This document shows, piece by piece, positions 42,855 to 50,329 of a DNA stretch of 64,000 bases (position 1 is the stretch's first letter; each line of letters opens with the position of its first letter). Both the position numbers and the translations under genes were made by a program. The stretch is from Solirubrobacter taibaiensis (lineage in GTDB: Bacteria > Actinomycetota > Thermoleophilia > Solirubrobacterales > Solirubrobacteraceae). The DNA lies in NCBI GenBank assembly GCA_027587225.1, contig JAPDDQ010000001.1, forward strand, positions 550,570 to 614,569, given 5' to 3'. The notes beneath the pieces were generated by a model that saw only the letters and a program-made list of their open reading frames with translations, was not told where the DNA came from and searched no databases.

Positions 42855-43802
42855 TCAGAACCACTCGTGGCGCTTGACCCAGAACAGCGTGAGCAGGATC
42901 ACAGTCGGGATCGTGAGCCCGCCGACGCCGTAGACCAGGAACTCCGTCCGCGTGTCGATCGTGTCGACCAGCCAGCCGAAGTTCTGGCCGAAGAAGCCGG
43001 TGACCACCGTCCAGACGATGAAGATCGTGCCGCCGACGGTGAGCCTGCTGGCGACCGCGTTGAGCCGGTCCGCGTTGGCGTTGAAGTACGTCTGAGTGAG
43101 CGAGACCAGGTCCTCGGTCTGGCGCTGGAACTCGCCGGCGATCTGGGCGAGGTGGTCCCCGATGTCACGCAGATAGGGCTTCGAGCTTGTGGTCAGCCCT
43201 TCGAGCGAGAGGATCACGCTGTGCGCGGTGCGGAACTGCTCGTGCTGGCTGGCGACCACACGCTGCAGGTCGCGAACGGTCTGCTTGAGGCGGTACGAGC
43301 GGCTCAGATGCTCGCGTCGCGGGCGGGAGAGGACCTCGGCCTCGAGCGCGTCGATGTCGGTCTCCATCGCGTCGATGACGGGGTAGAAGGCGTCCGTCAG
43401 GCCGTCGAAGACGCGGTAGACGAGCACCTCCTCCTCGTGCGTCGGCTCCTTGGACAGCGAGTCGTGGAGATCGTCGAGCGCCTGGCAGCCGTCGTGGCGG
43501 ATGGTGGCGATGAAGTCGCCCGAGACGTACACGTGGACCTCGAGCGGCACCGCGGGCGCTTCCGGGTCGCCCGTGAGGCGTGCGGTGTAGAACACGAGCA
43601 GGATGTGCTCGCCGTAGGGATCGACCTTCGGGCGCTGGCCGAACTCGATCGAGTCCTCGATCGCCACGGGGTGGAGGCCGAGCGCGCGACCCAGGCGTTC
43701 GATGTCGTCCCGCGTGGGTTCGAGCAGGTCGATCCAGAAGAACGCGTCCTCGGCGAGCAGGCGCTCGATCTGCGGCTCGTCGACCGTCGTGAGGACGTGC
43801 AC
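42855..43802 (-). CDS. CorA-like divalent cation channel with a GQN loop
   Basis: 315 aa. Soluble N-terminal domain (WIDLLEPTRDDIERLGRALGLHPVAIEDSIEFGQRPKVDPYGEHILLVF), long helices (~150-250) and two C-terminal membrane helices (GGTIFIVWTVVTGFFGQNFGW; LTIPTVILLTLFW). The CorA signature GMN reads GQN here, so selectivity may differ from Mg2+/Co2+. A cupredoxin-like lipoprotein gene ends 3 nt upstream in the same operon. Confidence 0.85.
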   Translation of the reverse strand: MHVLTTVDEPQIERLLAEDAFFWIDLLEPTRDDIERLGRALGLHPVAIEDSIEFGQRPKVDPYGEHILLVFYTARLTGDPEAPAVPLEVHVYVSGDFIATIRHDGCQALDDLHDSLSKEPTHEEEVLVYRVFDGLTDAFYPVIDAMETDIDALEAEVLSRPRREHLSRSYRLKQTVRDLQRVVASQHEQFRTAHSVILSLEGLTTSSKPYLRDIGDHLAQIAGEFQRQTEDLVSLTQTYFNANADRLNAVASRLTVGGTIFIVWTVVTGFFGQNFGWLVDTIDTRTEFLVYGVGGLTIPTVILLTLFWVKRHEWF

Positions 43803-43805
43803 GGG

Positions 43806-44225
43806 TTACGGCAGCAGAACTTGGTTCTGCCCGGACTTCCGCGGCGGGCCGACGAACACCGGCGCGGCGCGGATGGCGTCGTCGGCGACGCTGACCGAGT
43901 AGCGGCCCTCGCGGGCGTCGATCGTGAGACGGCCGGTGGACCTGGCCGGGATCACCGGTGAGGAGGCGGTGCGCCCGCCGCGGCTGCCGCCGAGCTCGTC
44001 CGTCTTGAAGGTGACGCGCTGGGGCTGGCCGGACTGGTTGGAGATGACCAGCACGATCTGGCCCGCGCCGACCGTGCTGGGGGAGACGCGGATGACGTCG
44101 TCCTGCACGGCGGCGGTCAGGTTCACGAGCGGCGCGGGGCGCGGCTCGTTCACGCGTCGGTCCTCGCCGCCGCAGCCGGCCGCAACGGTCACGAGGGTGA
44201 CGGTCATGAGCAGGCGCCGACGCAT
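43806..44225 (-). CDS. Cupredoxin-like lipoprotein
   Basis: 139 aa. Lipobox VTVAAGCGGE. The mature part (VSPSTVGAGQIVLVISNQSGQPQRVTFKTD ... STGRLTIDAREGRYSVSV) follows the beta-sandwich pattern of cupredoxin-like domains but lacks a complete Cu site (no Cys-His-Met set). A TAACGT box ends 7 nt before ATG 44225. It is first in an operon with the CorA-like gene and divergent from the exonuclease gene. Confidence 0.65.
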   Translation of the reverse strand: MRRRLLMTVTLVTVAAGCGGEDRRVNEPRPAPLVNLTAAVQDDVIRVSPSTVGAGQIVLVISNQSGQPQRVTFKTDELGGSRGGRTASSPVIPARSTGRLTIDAREGRYSVSVADDAIRAAPVFVGPPRKSGQNQVLLP

Positions 44226-44252
44226 GTGCGGGACGTTATCGCTGTTTGCCGT

Positions 44253-44270
44253 GTGCAAGCGCAGTTGCAC
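44253..44270. promoter_or_regulatory. Inverted repeat between lipoprotein and exonuclease genes
   Basis: GTGCAA-GCGCAG-TTGCAC, perfect 6-bp arms. Its right side contains CAGTTGCACCG; the reverse complement CGGTGCAACTG recurs at 47338-47348 before the ECF sigma gene, so both could bind one regulator. Confidence 0.4.
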
Positions 44271-44301
44271 CGTCCGACCTGGGCGCGATGCTGACGAACG
44301 C

Positions 44302-45996
44302 ATGTTCGACCAGCCGACCGCCACCACCGAGTACATCGCCGTCGATACCGAGACCAACGGCCTGAGCGGCGACCGCTGCGAGCTGACGGAGATCGGCGCG
44401 GTCCTGGTCGGTGGCGGTGAGCTGCACGAGGAGTGGGACTCGCTCGTGAGCGTCGCGACGCCGCTCGGGCGCGGGATCCAGCGCTTCACGGGGATCTCGC
44501 AGGAGATGGTGAACGGCGCGCCGCCGCTCGAGGAGGTGCTCCCGCGGCTGGAGAAGATGCTCCGCGGGCGCGTGCTGGTGGCCCACAACGCGCGCTTCGA
44601 CGTGCGCGTGCTGCGCCAGGCGTTCGCGCGGGCCGCGTTGCAGTGGCCCGACCCGCCCGTGATCTGCACGGTCCAGATGGCGCGGCGCTTCGCACCGCTG
44701 CAGCAGAAGCGCGGCCTCGCCCGATTGGCCGGCGCCTTGGGAGTGGAAGTGCACGAGGTCCACCGCGCGTTGCCCGACGCGCGCACGTGCGCGCAGGTCT
44801 TCTGCGCGCTGTTCGGACGCCTGTGCGCGAACGCGCCGACCATCGGCGACGCGCTCAACCTGCTCGGGGCGCGGAAGGTGCGCGCCCGGCCGCCGTCGGT
44901 GCCGAACCGGCCGCGCGGCGAACGGCCCCATCTCGCGGCGCTGCCGCACGAGCCAGGCGTCTACATCTTCCGCGACGCCGACGGCAAACCGCTGTACGTC
45001 GGCAAGTCCGTCGACCTCCGGGTGCGGGCCCGGTCCCATTTCACCTCCGGCGCGTCGTGGACGCAGCAGGCGGAGCACGTGGACCACACCGTGACGGAGA
45101 GCGAGCTCGGCGCGCTCTTGTTGGAAGACCGGTTGATCAAGGCGCTCAAGCCGCCGGGCAACGTCCGCGGCAAGGCCGACCCCGACGGCTACGTCTACAT
45201 CCGCTGCCGGCTGGACATCCCGTTCCCGATTCTGGAAGTCGCCCGCGAACCGGCCGCCGGCCACGCCGTCTGCGTCGGCCCGGTGCGCGGCCGTGCCGCC
45301 GCGGCCGAGTTGGTCGAGCAGCTCAACTCACTGTTCGGGTTGAGGCACTGCGGGCGGTCGATGCCCCGCCGCGAGCATCCCTCCGCCTACGGACAGATGG
45401 GCCGGTGCCTCTCGCCCTGCTTGAACGACCTGGACCCGAACGTCTACCGCGAGCGGCTGGACGCGGCGCTGCGGCTGTTCGTCGGCCGGAGCGGCGGCGA
45501 GGCGCTGCTCGCGCGTGTGGACGAGCAGATCGCGGAAGCGAGCGCCGCACAACGGTACGAGCGCGCGGCGTGGCTCGCGCGGCGCCGCGAGCGGCTGGAG
45601 TCGCTCCTGGCGCGGCTCGGCGGCGTCCTGCGCGCGATTCACACGGGAGCGCGGTTGGTGCTGGCCCCGCACCCCGAGAAGCGCGGGCGCTTCGACGCGA
45701 TCTGGATCGCGGGTGGGCGCGTGGTGGACTGGGGCGCGGTGGATGGCTCTTCGCTGGTCGCGCGGTCTGCGCGTGCGTTCGCGGAAGCGCCGCCGGCCGG
45801 GCGGCTCGGCGGGTGGATGCCGGCGGAGGCGGTTGCGGAGGCGCGGCTCGTGGGGTGGTGGATCGTGGCCAATTCGCCACCTGCTTTGGAGCTCAGCGCG
45901 TCGGTCGGCGGGGCGCAGATCGACCGGTTCCTGGCCCGGAACGGGATTAACGGCTCATCGAGGGAGGGGGAGCGGCTAGCCAGCGGAGTGGCTTGA
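44302..45996 (+). CDS. DEDDh exonuclease fused to a GIY-YIG (UvrC/Cho-like) nuclease
   Basis: 564 aa. N-terminal DnaQ-type 3'-5' exonuclease: AVDTETNGLSG (DxE), AHNARFDVRVLRQAF, HRALPDARTC (HxxxxD). A GIY-YIG domain (~215-300: PGVYIFRDADGKPLYVGKS) leads into a UvrC-like region with CGRSMPRREHPSAYGQMGRCLSPC and a UVR-like helix pair (LARVDEQIAEASAAQRYERAAWLARRRERLE). This DEDD-exo/GIY-YIG fusion is found in actinobacteria and is probably a nucleotide-excision or structure-specific repair nuclease. The last 15 codons (NGSSREGERLASGVA) are contributed by repeat copy C. ATG 44302 places the exonuclease motif at residue ~15. Confidence 0.88.
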   Translation: MFDQPTATTEYIAVDTETNGLSGDRCELTEIGAVLVGGGELHEEWDSLVSVATPLGRGIQRFTGISQEMVNGAPPLEEVLPRLEKMLRGRVLVAHNARFDVRVLRQAFARAALQWPDPPVICTVQMARRFAPLQQKRGLARLAGALGVEVHEVHRALPDARTCAQVFCALFGRLCANAPTIGDALNLLGARKVRARPPSVPNRPRGERPHLAALPHEPGVYIFRDADGKPLYVGKSVDLRVRARSHFTSGASWTQQAEHVDHTVTESELGALLLEDRLIKALKPPGNVRGKADPDGYVYIRCRLDIPFPILEVAREPAAGHAVCVGPVRGRAAAAELVEQLNSLFGLRHCGRSMPRREHPSAYGQMGRCLSPCLNDLDPNVYRERLDAALRLFVGRSGGEALLARVDEQIAEASAAQRYERAAWLARRRERLESLLARLGGVLRAIHTGARLVLAPHPEKRGRFDAIWIAGGRVVDWGAVDGSSLVARSARAFAEAPPAGRLGGWMPAEAVAEARLVGWWIVANSPPALELSASVGGAQIDRFLARNGINGSSREGERLASGVA

Positions 45997-46390
45997 ACGT
46001 CCGAGCCGGGGCTCCGCGTGGCACGGCAGGGTTGGTGTGCCGCTCTCCGTCGAGTTACGGGCCACTGACAATTCGTGGGGCGCCACGCTCGTCCGTCGGC
46101 CTCCTGCGGATCTCGCGGAAACGAACACGCGCTGCGAGGGGTATGCCCGGAAACTTTCGCCTGAGGAAGGTTTCCGGGCATACCCCCTTTGTTCGGAGCG
46201 CGGCCGTGATCGAGTGCGATCGATTGGACGTGGTGCCGTCCGAAGCGACCGCAACCGCTCCTCGCGATTTCCGGTGCCCGTAACTTGACTGAGAGCGGCA
46301 CGCCGAACGTGCTCGCCACGCGGTGCTCGGAGGCGCTCAGCGCAGGGGCGCGGCGGAAACGCCGCTCCCTTCCCCCCTCGATGAGCCGTT
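45949..46390. repeat. Dispersed repeat copy C with long terminal inverted repeats (MITE-like)
   Basis: A left unit (45949-46058) and right unit (46280-46390) are inverted copies of one ~110-bp sequence. The outer ends AACGGCTCATCGAGGG and CCCTCGATGAGCCGTT are perfect complements. The interior (46117-46273) matches copy A on both sides of a long hairpin (46138-46186). The ends encode the last 15 codons of the exonuclease gene and the last 17 of the membrane protein, each beginning NGSSR. No transposase and no clear target duplication are visible. The only gene-free stretch over 300 nt in the window (45997-46336) lies inside this element. Confidence 0.8.
46138..46186. terminator. Long hairpin inside repeat copy C
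   Basis: GGGGTATGCCCGGAAAC (46138-46154) pairs perfectly with GTTTCCGGGCATACCCC (46170-46186); TTTC/GGAA extends it to a stem of about 21 bp with loop GCCTGA, followed by CTTT. It lies between two convergent genes and would stop transcription from either side. Confidence 0.6.
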
Positions 46391-46873
46391 ACGCAGCGCG
46401 GCTACACCCACCACCGCCATCGCGACTGCCCACGGCCAGGCCCAGTCCCCGAAGAACCACACGAACGCCGCGAGCAAGAACGCCCCCGCGGCCACCCCCA
46501 CCGCCCGCCACGACCGCGTCACCACCACCGCGATCACCACGGCCGGCAAGAACCCGAGCGGCAGGCCAACCACCCACGCGGTCAACCCGGTGAGCCCGAA
46601 CACGATCGCCGTCGCGAGCGTCTCGGCGTTGCGCCGCGCCAGCAGCAGCGCGCCGCCCGCCAGCACGACCAGGAACCCGCCCACGGAGCCGGCCTCGAAG
46701 CGCGTGCCGTCCGAGTACTCGCAGGTCCCGCTCGGCGGCCACCACGAGAACCCCCAACTCCAAGACGCGCCGTCGTCGAGGGAGCGCGCCGTCGCGCACT
46801 CGTCTTCTCCGACCATGGACGGCAAACCGGCGGCGGCGAGCGCGACCAGCACCGCCATGACCGCGAGTTTCAC
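46337..46873 (-). CDS. Hypothetical membrane protein (178 aa)
   Basis: Signal-like first helix (MAVLVALAAAGLPSM), an extracytoplasmic loop with two Cys (GEDECATARS ... PPSGTCEYSDG) likely disulfide-bonded, then about four further membrane helices. No family recognised. The last 17 codons (NGSSRGEGSGVSAAPLR) come from repeat copy C. The start overlaps the receiver gene's stop by 4 nt (ATGA), so the two are co-translated. Confidence 0.6.
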   Translation of the reverse strand: MKLAVMAVLVALAAAGLPSMVGEDECATARSLDDGASWSWGFSWWPPSGTCEYSDGTRFEAGSVGGFLVVLAGGALLLARRNAETLATAIVFGLTGLTAWVVGLPLGFLPAVVIAVVVTRSWRAVGVAAGAFLLAAFVWFFGDWAWPWAVAMAVVGVAALRNGSSRGEGSGVSAAPLR

Positions 46874-47223
46874 GCCGCGGCGGCAGCCAATGCGGAGCCC
46901 GACAACTCGGCCTTGGGGATGAACCCCCGCGCGCCGCAGTGGTCGAAGTGCGGCGGGTAGTCCGAGGCGTCGCGGCTGGAGGTCAGCACGACCTTCATAT
47001 GCCGCATCCGAGCGCTCAGGCGACGGGTCACTTCGATCCCGTCGACGTCGGGGAGCCCGACGTCCAGCAACACGAGGTCTGGCCGCAGGAGCTCGGCGGC
47101 CGCGATGCCCTCCCCGCCCGTGGCGCTCTCGCCGACGACGCGGTACCCGTCGGCCTCCAGCAGCGCCCTGGCGGCGTGCCGGAACCCGGCGTGGTCATCG
47201 ACGATGAGGACGGTCTGTTGCAC
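46870..47223 (-). CDS. Stand-alone response-regulator receiver domain
   Basis: 117 aa, receiver only: TVLIVDDHAGFRHAARALL, phospho-Asp in LVLLDVGLPDVDG, Thr/Ser in VLTSSRD and Lys in FIPKAELSG. No output domain, so it acts by protein contact or as a phosphate sink. Unusually it is coupled by ATGA overlap to a membrane protein gene. GTG 47223 is preferred; TTG 47256 would add 11 residues before the first strand. Confidence 0.85.
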   Translation of the reverse strand: MQQTVLIVDDHAGFRHAARALLEADGYRVVGESATGGEGIAAAELLRPDLVLLDVGLPDVDGIEVTRRLSARMRHMKVVLTSSRDASDYPPHFDHCGARGFIPKAELSGSALAAAAA

Positions 47224-47283
47224 AAGAGGAAGTTTCCCCGGTTCGGGCCTCTTCAAAAGCCCAGGTAGCTCGTGTCAGCCGAG

Positions 47284-47348
47284 CGGGCAGCCGCACCCTG
47301 CCCGTGGGAGTACCGCCAGTGTCACAGTCGCACTGCCCGGTGCAACTG
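47284..47348 (+). promoter_or_regulatory. Inverted repeats upstream of the ECF sigma gene
   Basis: CGGGCAG (47284-47290) / CTGCCCG (47298-47304) form one perfect 7-bp repeat. A second, imperfect one (CAGTCGCAC / GTGCAACTG) ends 8 nt before ATG 47357 and includes CGGTGCAACTG, also seen upstream of the exonuclease gene. The region fits an autoregulated promoter. Confidence 0.35.
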
Positions 47349-47356
47349 TGGTGGCG

Positions 47357-47887
47357 ATGGACGTCGATGCCCTCTACCAACGGCACCGGGACGCGTTGCT
47401 CGTGTTCCTGGTGCGCCGGACGGCGGATACGGAGGTCGCGCTGGACCTGTGGGCGGAGACGTTCGCGCAGGCGGTCGCCTCTCATCGCCGGTACCGCGGG
47501 AAGACCGACGCGGAGGCCGCGGGCTGGCTGTACGGGATCGCCAAGCGTCAGCTCGCGCTCTACTACCGCCGCGGCCACGCGGAGCAGCGCGCGCTGAACA
47601 AGCTCGGGCTGGAACGCCCGCCGGCGTCCGACGCGCTGCTGCGCGAGGTGGAGGAACGAGCGGCGCTGAACGACCTGCGCCGCGACTTCGCCGAGGCCCT
47701 GAACGCGCTCTCCGAACCGATCCGCGATGCCGTCCAGCTCCGGATCGTCGACGAGCTGCCCTACGCGGATGTCGCGCGCTCCCTGCACATCTCCGAACCG
47801 GCGGCCCGCGCCCGCGTCTCACGCGGCTTGGCCGCCCTCGCCGACCTGCTCGACCCGACCGCCATCCGGGAGGCGACCGCCACATGA
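47357..47887 (+). CDS. ECF-type RNA polymerase sigma factor
   Basis: 176 aa. Region 2 (LYQRHRDALLVFLVRRTADTEVALDLWAETFAQA, then AGWLYGIAKRQLALYYRRG) and region 4 (ALNALSEPIRDAVQLRIVDELPYADVARSLHISEPAARARVSRGL). It overlaps the next gene by 4 nt. That gene encodes a membrane-anchored protein in the place normally held by an anti-sigma factor. ATG 47357 is preferred; GTG 47351 is two codons upstream. Confidence 0.88.
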   Translation: MDVDALYQRHRDALLVFLVRRTADTEVALDLWAETFAQAVASHRRYRGKTDAEAAGWLYGIAKRQLALYYRRGHAEQRALNKLGLERPPASDALLREVEERAALNDLRRDFAEALNALSEPIRDAVQLRIVDELPYADVARSLHISEPAARARVSRGLAALADLLDPTAIREATAT

Positions 47888-48645
47888 ACCTCGACGCGTA
47901 CATGGACGACTTCGGCCGTGATCTCACCCGCGCGGCCCGCACCCGCCGGCGTCGGCGCACCGGGAAGCGCCTCGCGCTCGCGCTCCCCGTCGCGGTCGCC
48001 GCGACCGTCGCCGCATTCGTCATCCCCGGACCCAACGGCGGCACCGTCGACGCCGTCGCCGCCGCCCGCGCCGCGCTCGCCCCCGACGGCGAGATCGTCC
48101 ACATGAAGATCGAGCTCCAAGCCGGCCCGCGCATCGTCTTCCCGGTCGAGCAGTGGTACGCCGCCGACCCGGTCCGGTGGCGGACGCGCACCGAGGGATT
48201 CAAGGCCGTGCAGGGCATGGAGACGCTGTTCCGCAACGGCCGGGTGCGGTTCTACGACGCCCGCCGCGACGTCGTGACGATCTGGCGCCCGGACTCGTAT
48301 CCGGGCGCCGGGGGTCCGAGCCTGTTCGGAGGCGACCCGGCGACCGACCTGCGCGCGGAACTCGGCAAGGGCGGCGTGCGCGACGACGGGCTCGTCACCC
48401 ACGACGGCCGAGAGGTCCGCCGACTCGTCCGCACCGAACGCCAGGACGGGTTCACGCGCCGCTTCGTGTACTACGTCGACCCCGGCACGTTCGAGCCCGT
48501 CGGCGGCCACCTCAGCATCCAACGCGCCGGAGGCAAGACCTTCCGCGGCCCCGAGTTCACCGTGACCCTGTACGAGCGCCTGCCCTTCGACGAGCGCCTC
48601 CTCGAGTTCAAGAAGACGCCCGACACGAAGTACGTCTGGCGCTAG
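47884..48645 (+). CDS. Membrane-anchored partner of the ECF sigma (putative anti-sigma)
   Basis: 253 aa. Short cytosolic N-terminus rich in Arg (RAARTRRRRRTGKR), one membrane helix (LALALPVAVAATVAAFVI) and a ~190-residue exported domain (PVEQWYAADPVRWRTRTEGF ... RRFVYYVDPGTFEPVGGHLSI) resembling LolA/MucB-like sensor folds. The cytosolic part lacks the HCC zinc motif of ZAS anti-sigmas and is only ~28 residues. The regulator role is inferred from the ATGA-coupled position. Confidence 0.6.
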   Translation: MNLDAYMDDFGRDLTRAARTRRRRRTGKRLALALPVAVAATVAAFVIPGPNGGTVDAVAAARAALAPDGEIVHMKIELQAGPRIVFPVEQWYAADPVRWRTRTEGFKAVQGMETLFRNGRVRFYDARRDVVTIWRPDSYPGAGGPSLFGGDPATDLRAELGKGGVRDDGLVTHDGREVRRLVRTERQDGFTRRFVYYVDPGTFEPVGGHLSIQRAGGKTFRGPEFTVTLYERLPFDERLLEFKKTPDTKYVWR

Positions 48646-48650
48646 GGGTG

Positions 48651-48691
48651 CCCGAGCAAGTGACGCTCTGACACGTATTCGCTTGCTCGGG
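48651..48691. terminator. Bidirectional terminator-like hairpin
   Basis: CCCGAGCAAG (48651-48660) and CTTGCTCGGG (48682-48691) are perfect 10-bp arms with 21 nt between; flanking GGGG/CCCC can lengthen the stem. It sits 5 nt after the plus-strand stop and 20 nt before the end of the convergent 161-aa gene. Confidence 0.65.
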
Positions 48692-48710
48692 TGGGCCCCC
48701 GTGGGTTCTC

Positions 48711-49196
48711 TTAACTGCGGCGGCCGCCCCAGGCCAGCACACTCAAAGGGCCGAGCGGGGCGCGCTCGTGGGCCGGGGCGGGCGACGTCTCCACGTGCGT
48801 CTCCGGGTCCTGCGCGACCACGTGCAAGACGCTCACGCCCGTGAAGCGCGCGACGGTGTGCGGAAGATCGGACCGGATCCACTTCGAGGACTGGCCCGGC
48901 AACGTCGAGACGATCACCTCGTCGTGGCGCATCGGGTCCCAGACCTCCGACAGCGCCTCCAGCGGCACCGGGTCACACACCACGCCGTCGCACTCGGTCA
49001 CGCCCGCGTTGCGCCACTCCATCAGCGCCCCTTCGAGCCGTTCCTGGGCCACCGATCGCTCGGCGGTTCCGGGACCACCGGCCGGCATGACGAGCGTCGC
49101 GACAATCGGCCCACGCTCGCCACGATGGACCAGCGCTTCGATCAACTCCGGCGCTGCAGCGGTGCGGTTGGCGAGCACGATCACGTGAGCGGCCAT
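48711..49196 (-). CDS. Hypothetical Rossmann-like (universal-stress-type) protein
   Basis: 161 aa. HVIVLANRTAAAPELIEAL and DEVIVSTLPGQSSKWIRSDLPHTVARFTGVSVLHVV give the strand-helix order of USP-like alpha/beta folds; SSKWIRSDLP is often seen in related actinobacterial proteins, which are unstudied. No ATP loop GxxGSS is apparent. A good Shine-Dalgarno (AAGGGAG, 7-nt spacing) precedes ATG. Monocistronic. Confidence 0.6.
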   Translation of the reverse strand: MAAHVIVLANRTAAAPELIEALVHRGERGPIVATLVMPAGGPGTAERSVAQERLEGALMEWRNAGVTECDGVVCDPVPLEALSEVWDPMRHDEVIVSTLPGQSSKWIRSDLPHTVARFTGVSVLHVVAQDPETHVETSPAPAHERAPLGPLSVLAWGGRRS

Positions 49197-49235
49197 CGGG
49201 CGGCTCCCTTCATTGGGTGCGAATCGCTACAAACG

Positions 49236-50114
49236 CTACCGCGCGAACGGCACTTCGACGATGAGACCTGACGTGCCGTCGGCCTGCACCGTGTCACCGG
49301 GGTTCGCTTCCCGACGTACCAGGGCGAGGGCGATCGGCCCGAGATCGGGCGACACGACGACCGATCCGAGCTTCCCCACGACCTTCTCGCCCAACCGCAA
49401 CTCGGTGCCGGGCTCCGCCGGCTCGTCCAGCTTCAAGCCCAGCAGGCGCCGGTTCGGCTTGCCCCGGTAGTAGAGCCGCGCGACCGTCTCCTGGCCGACG
49501 TAACAACCCTTGGTGAAAGAGACCGCGCGCTCGTTGAGCCCGGCTTCCTGCGGGATCACGCTCTCGTCGAGGTCGACGCCGTAGCGCGGGCGTCCCGACT
49601 CCACGCGTACGACCTCCGCGGCCGCCTCGTCGCCGTCTCCGAACGGCAGCGCCGCGCGCACCGCATCCCGGTCCTCGGCCCAGCAGAACACATCGAGGCC
49701 GACGTCCGTCCGGACCGCGACGACCGTCGCCCCGCCGACCTCCACGCGCACGCACGCGTGCTCGGTCGCCCCCGCCCACTGCGGCGCCTCCGGCCCGATG
49801 ATGCTCAGCAGCGTCATCTGCAACGTCCGCTTGTGGAGCTCCGCGTCGCGCCCGAGCCTCGTCCGGTGCAGCAGGTTGAACAGCGGCTGCAAAGCCACCC
49901 GCTCGCAGTCGATCAGCAGCTCGTCCCCGAGGTCGAAGACGCGCAGGTCGCCCAGCATCTTGCCCTTGTTGGTCAGGAACGCGGCGTACGCGCCCATCCC
50001 GGGCTCCAGGGAGAGGATGTCGTTGGTCACCTGGCCGTGGAGGAAGTCCTTGGCCTCGGCGCCCGTCAGCGCGAGCTTCCCGCGCTCTGAACGGTCGACG
50101 ACGAACGTGGTCAC
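49236..50114 (-). CDS. ygfZ: YgfZ/GcvT-family folate-binding Fe-S repair protein
   Basis: 292 aa. KGCYVGQETVARLYYRGKPNRRLLGL contains the YgfZ hallmark K-G-C-Y-x-G-Q-E; GcvT-like N-terminal fold (LTGAEAKDFLHGQVTNDI) and C-terminal barrel. YgfZ uses tetrahydrofolate in maturation or repair of certain Fe-S enzymes. GTG 50114 has TAACGT ending 7 nt upstream. A 60-codon gene lies 10 nt upstream on the same strand. Confidence 0.9.
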   Translation of the reverse strand: MTTFVVDRSERGKLALTGAEAKDFLHGQVTNDILSLEPGMGAYAAFLTNKGKMLGDLRVFDLGDELLIDCERVALQPLFNLLHRTRLGRDAELHKRTLQMTLLSIIGPEAPQWAGATEHACVRVEVGGATVVAVRTDVGLDVFCWAEDRDAVRAALPFGDGDEAAAEVVRVESGRPRYGVDLDESVIPQEAGLNERAVSFTKGCYVGQETVARLYYRGKPNRRLLGLKLDEPAEPGTELRLGEKVVGKLGSVVVSPDLGPIALALVRREANPGDTVQADGTSGLIVEVPFAR

Positions 50115-50124
50115 TGACGAAACG

Positions 50125-50307
50125 TTAGCGCTCTTCGAGGCGCGCCAGTCGCCGCCTCACCTCGCGCTCGAGTTCGTCGAGGACGCGGTCCCGCGGATAG
50201 CCCGCCGCGAGCGCGCTGCGCACCACCGCCGCCTCCTCAGCGCCATCCAGCCGCTCGAGCAGCGCGAGCAGCCCGTCCAGGTCGTGGGGGAGGGGGTCAG
50301 CGGGCAT
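50125..50307 (-). CDS. Small helical protein (60 aa), putative
   Basis: MPADPLPHDLDGLLALLERL followed by an Arg/Glu-rich C-terminal helix (DELEREVRRRLARLEER). It is charged, soluble and helical. It lies 10 nt upstream of ygfZ on the same strand. Its ATG (50305-50307) is interleaved with a plus-strand ATG (50306-50308) in CATG. No homologue recognised. Confidence 0.45.
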   Translation of the reverse strand: MPADPLPHDLDGLLALLERLDGAEEAAVVRSALAAGYPRDRVLDELEREVRRRLARLEER

Positions 50308-50329
50308 GTGTACGCTCTTTGACCAGATC

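Noticed and set aside
45993..46288. Short plus-strand frames inside the repeat (83-96 codons)
   Set aside because: Encoded by the hairpin and its flanks; no ribosome site and no homology pattern.
45639..46319. Minus-strand frame of 226 codons crossing repeat copy C (MASTFGVPLSVKL...)
   Set aside because: It runs through inverted repeats and into the exonuclease antisense; similar peptides arise from the repeats at 36321-36680, so it is repeat-derived, not a gene.
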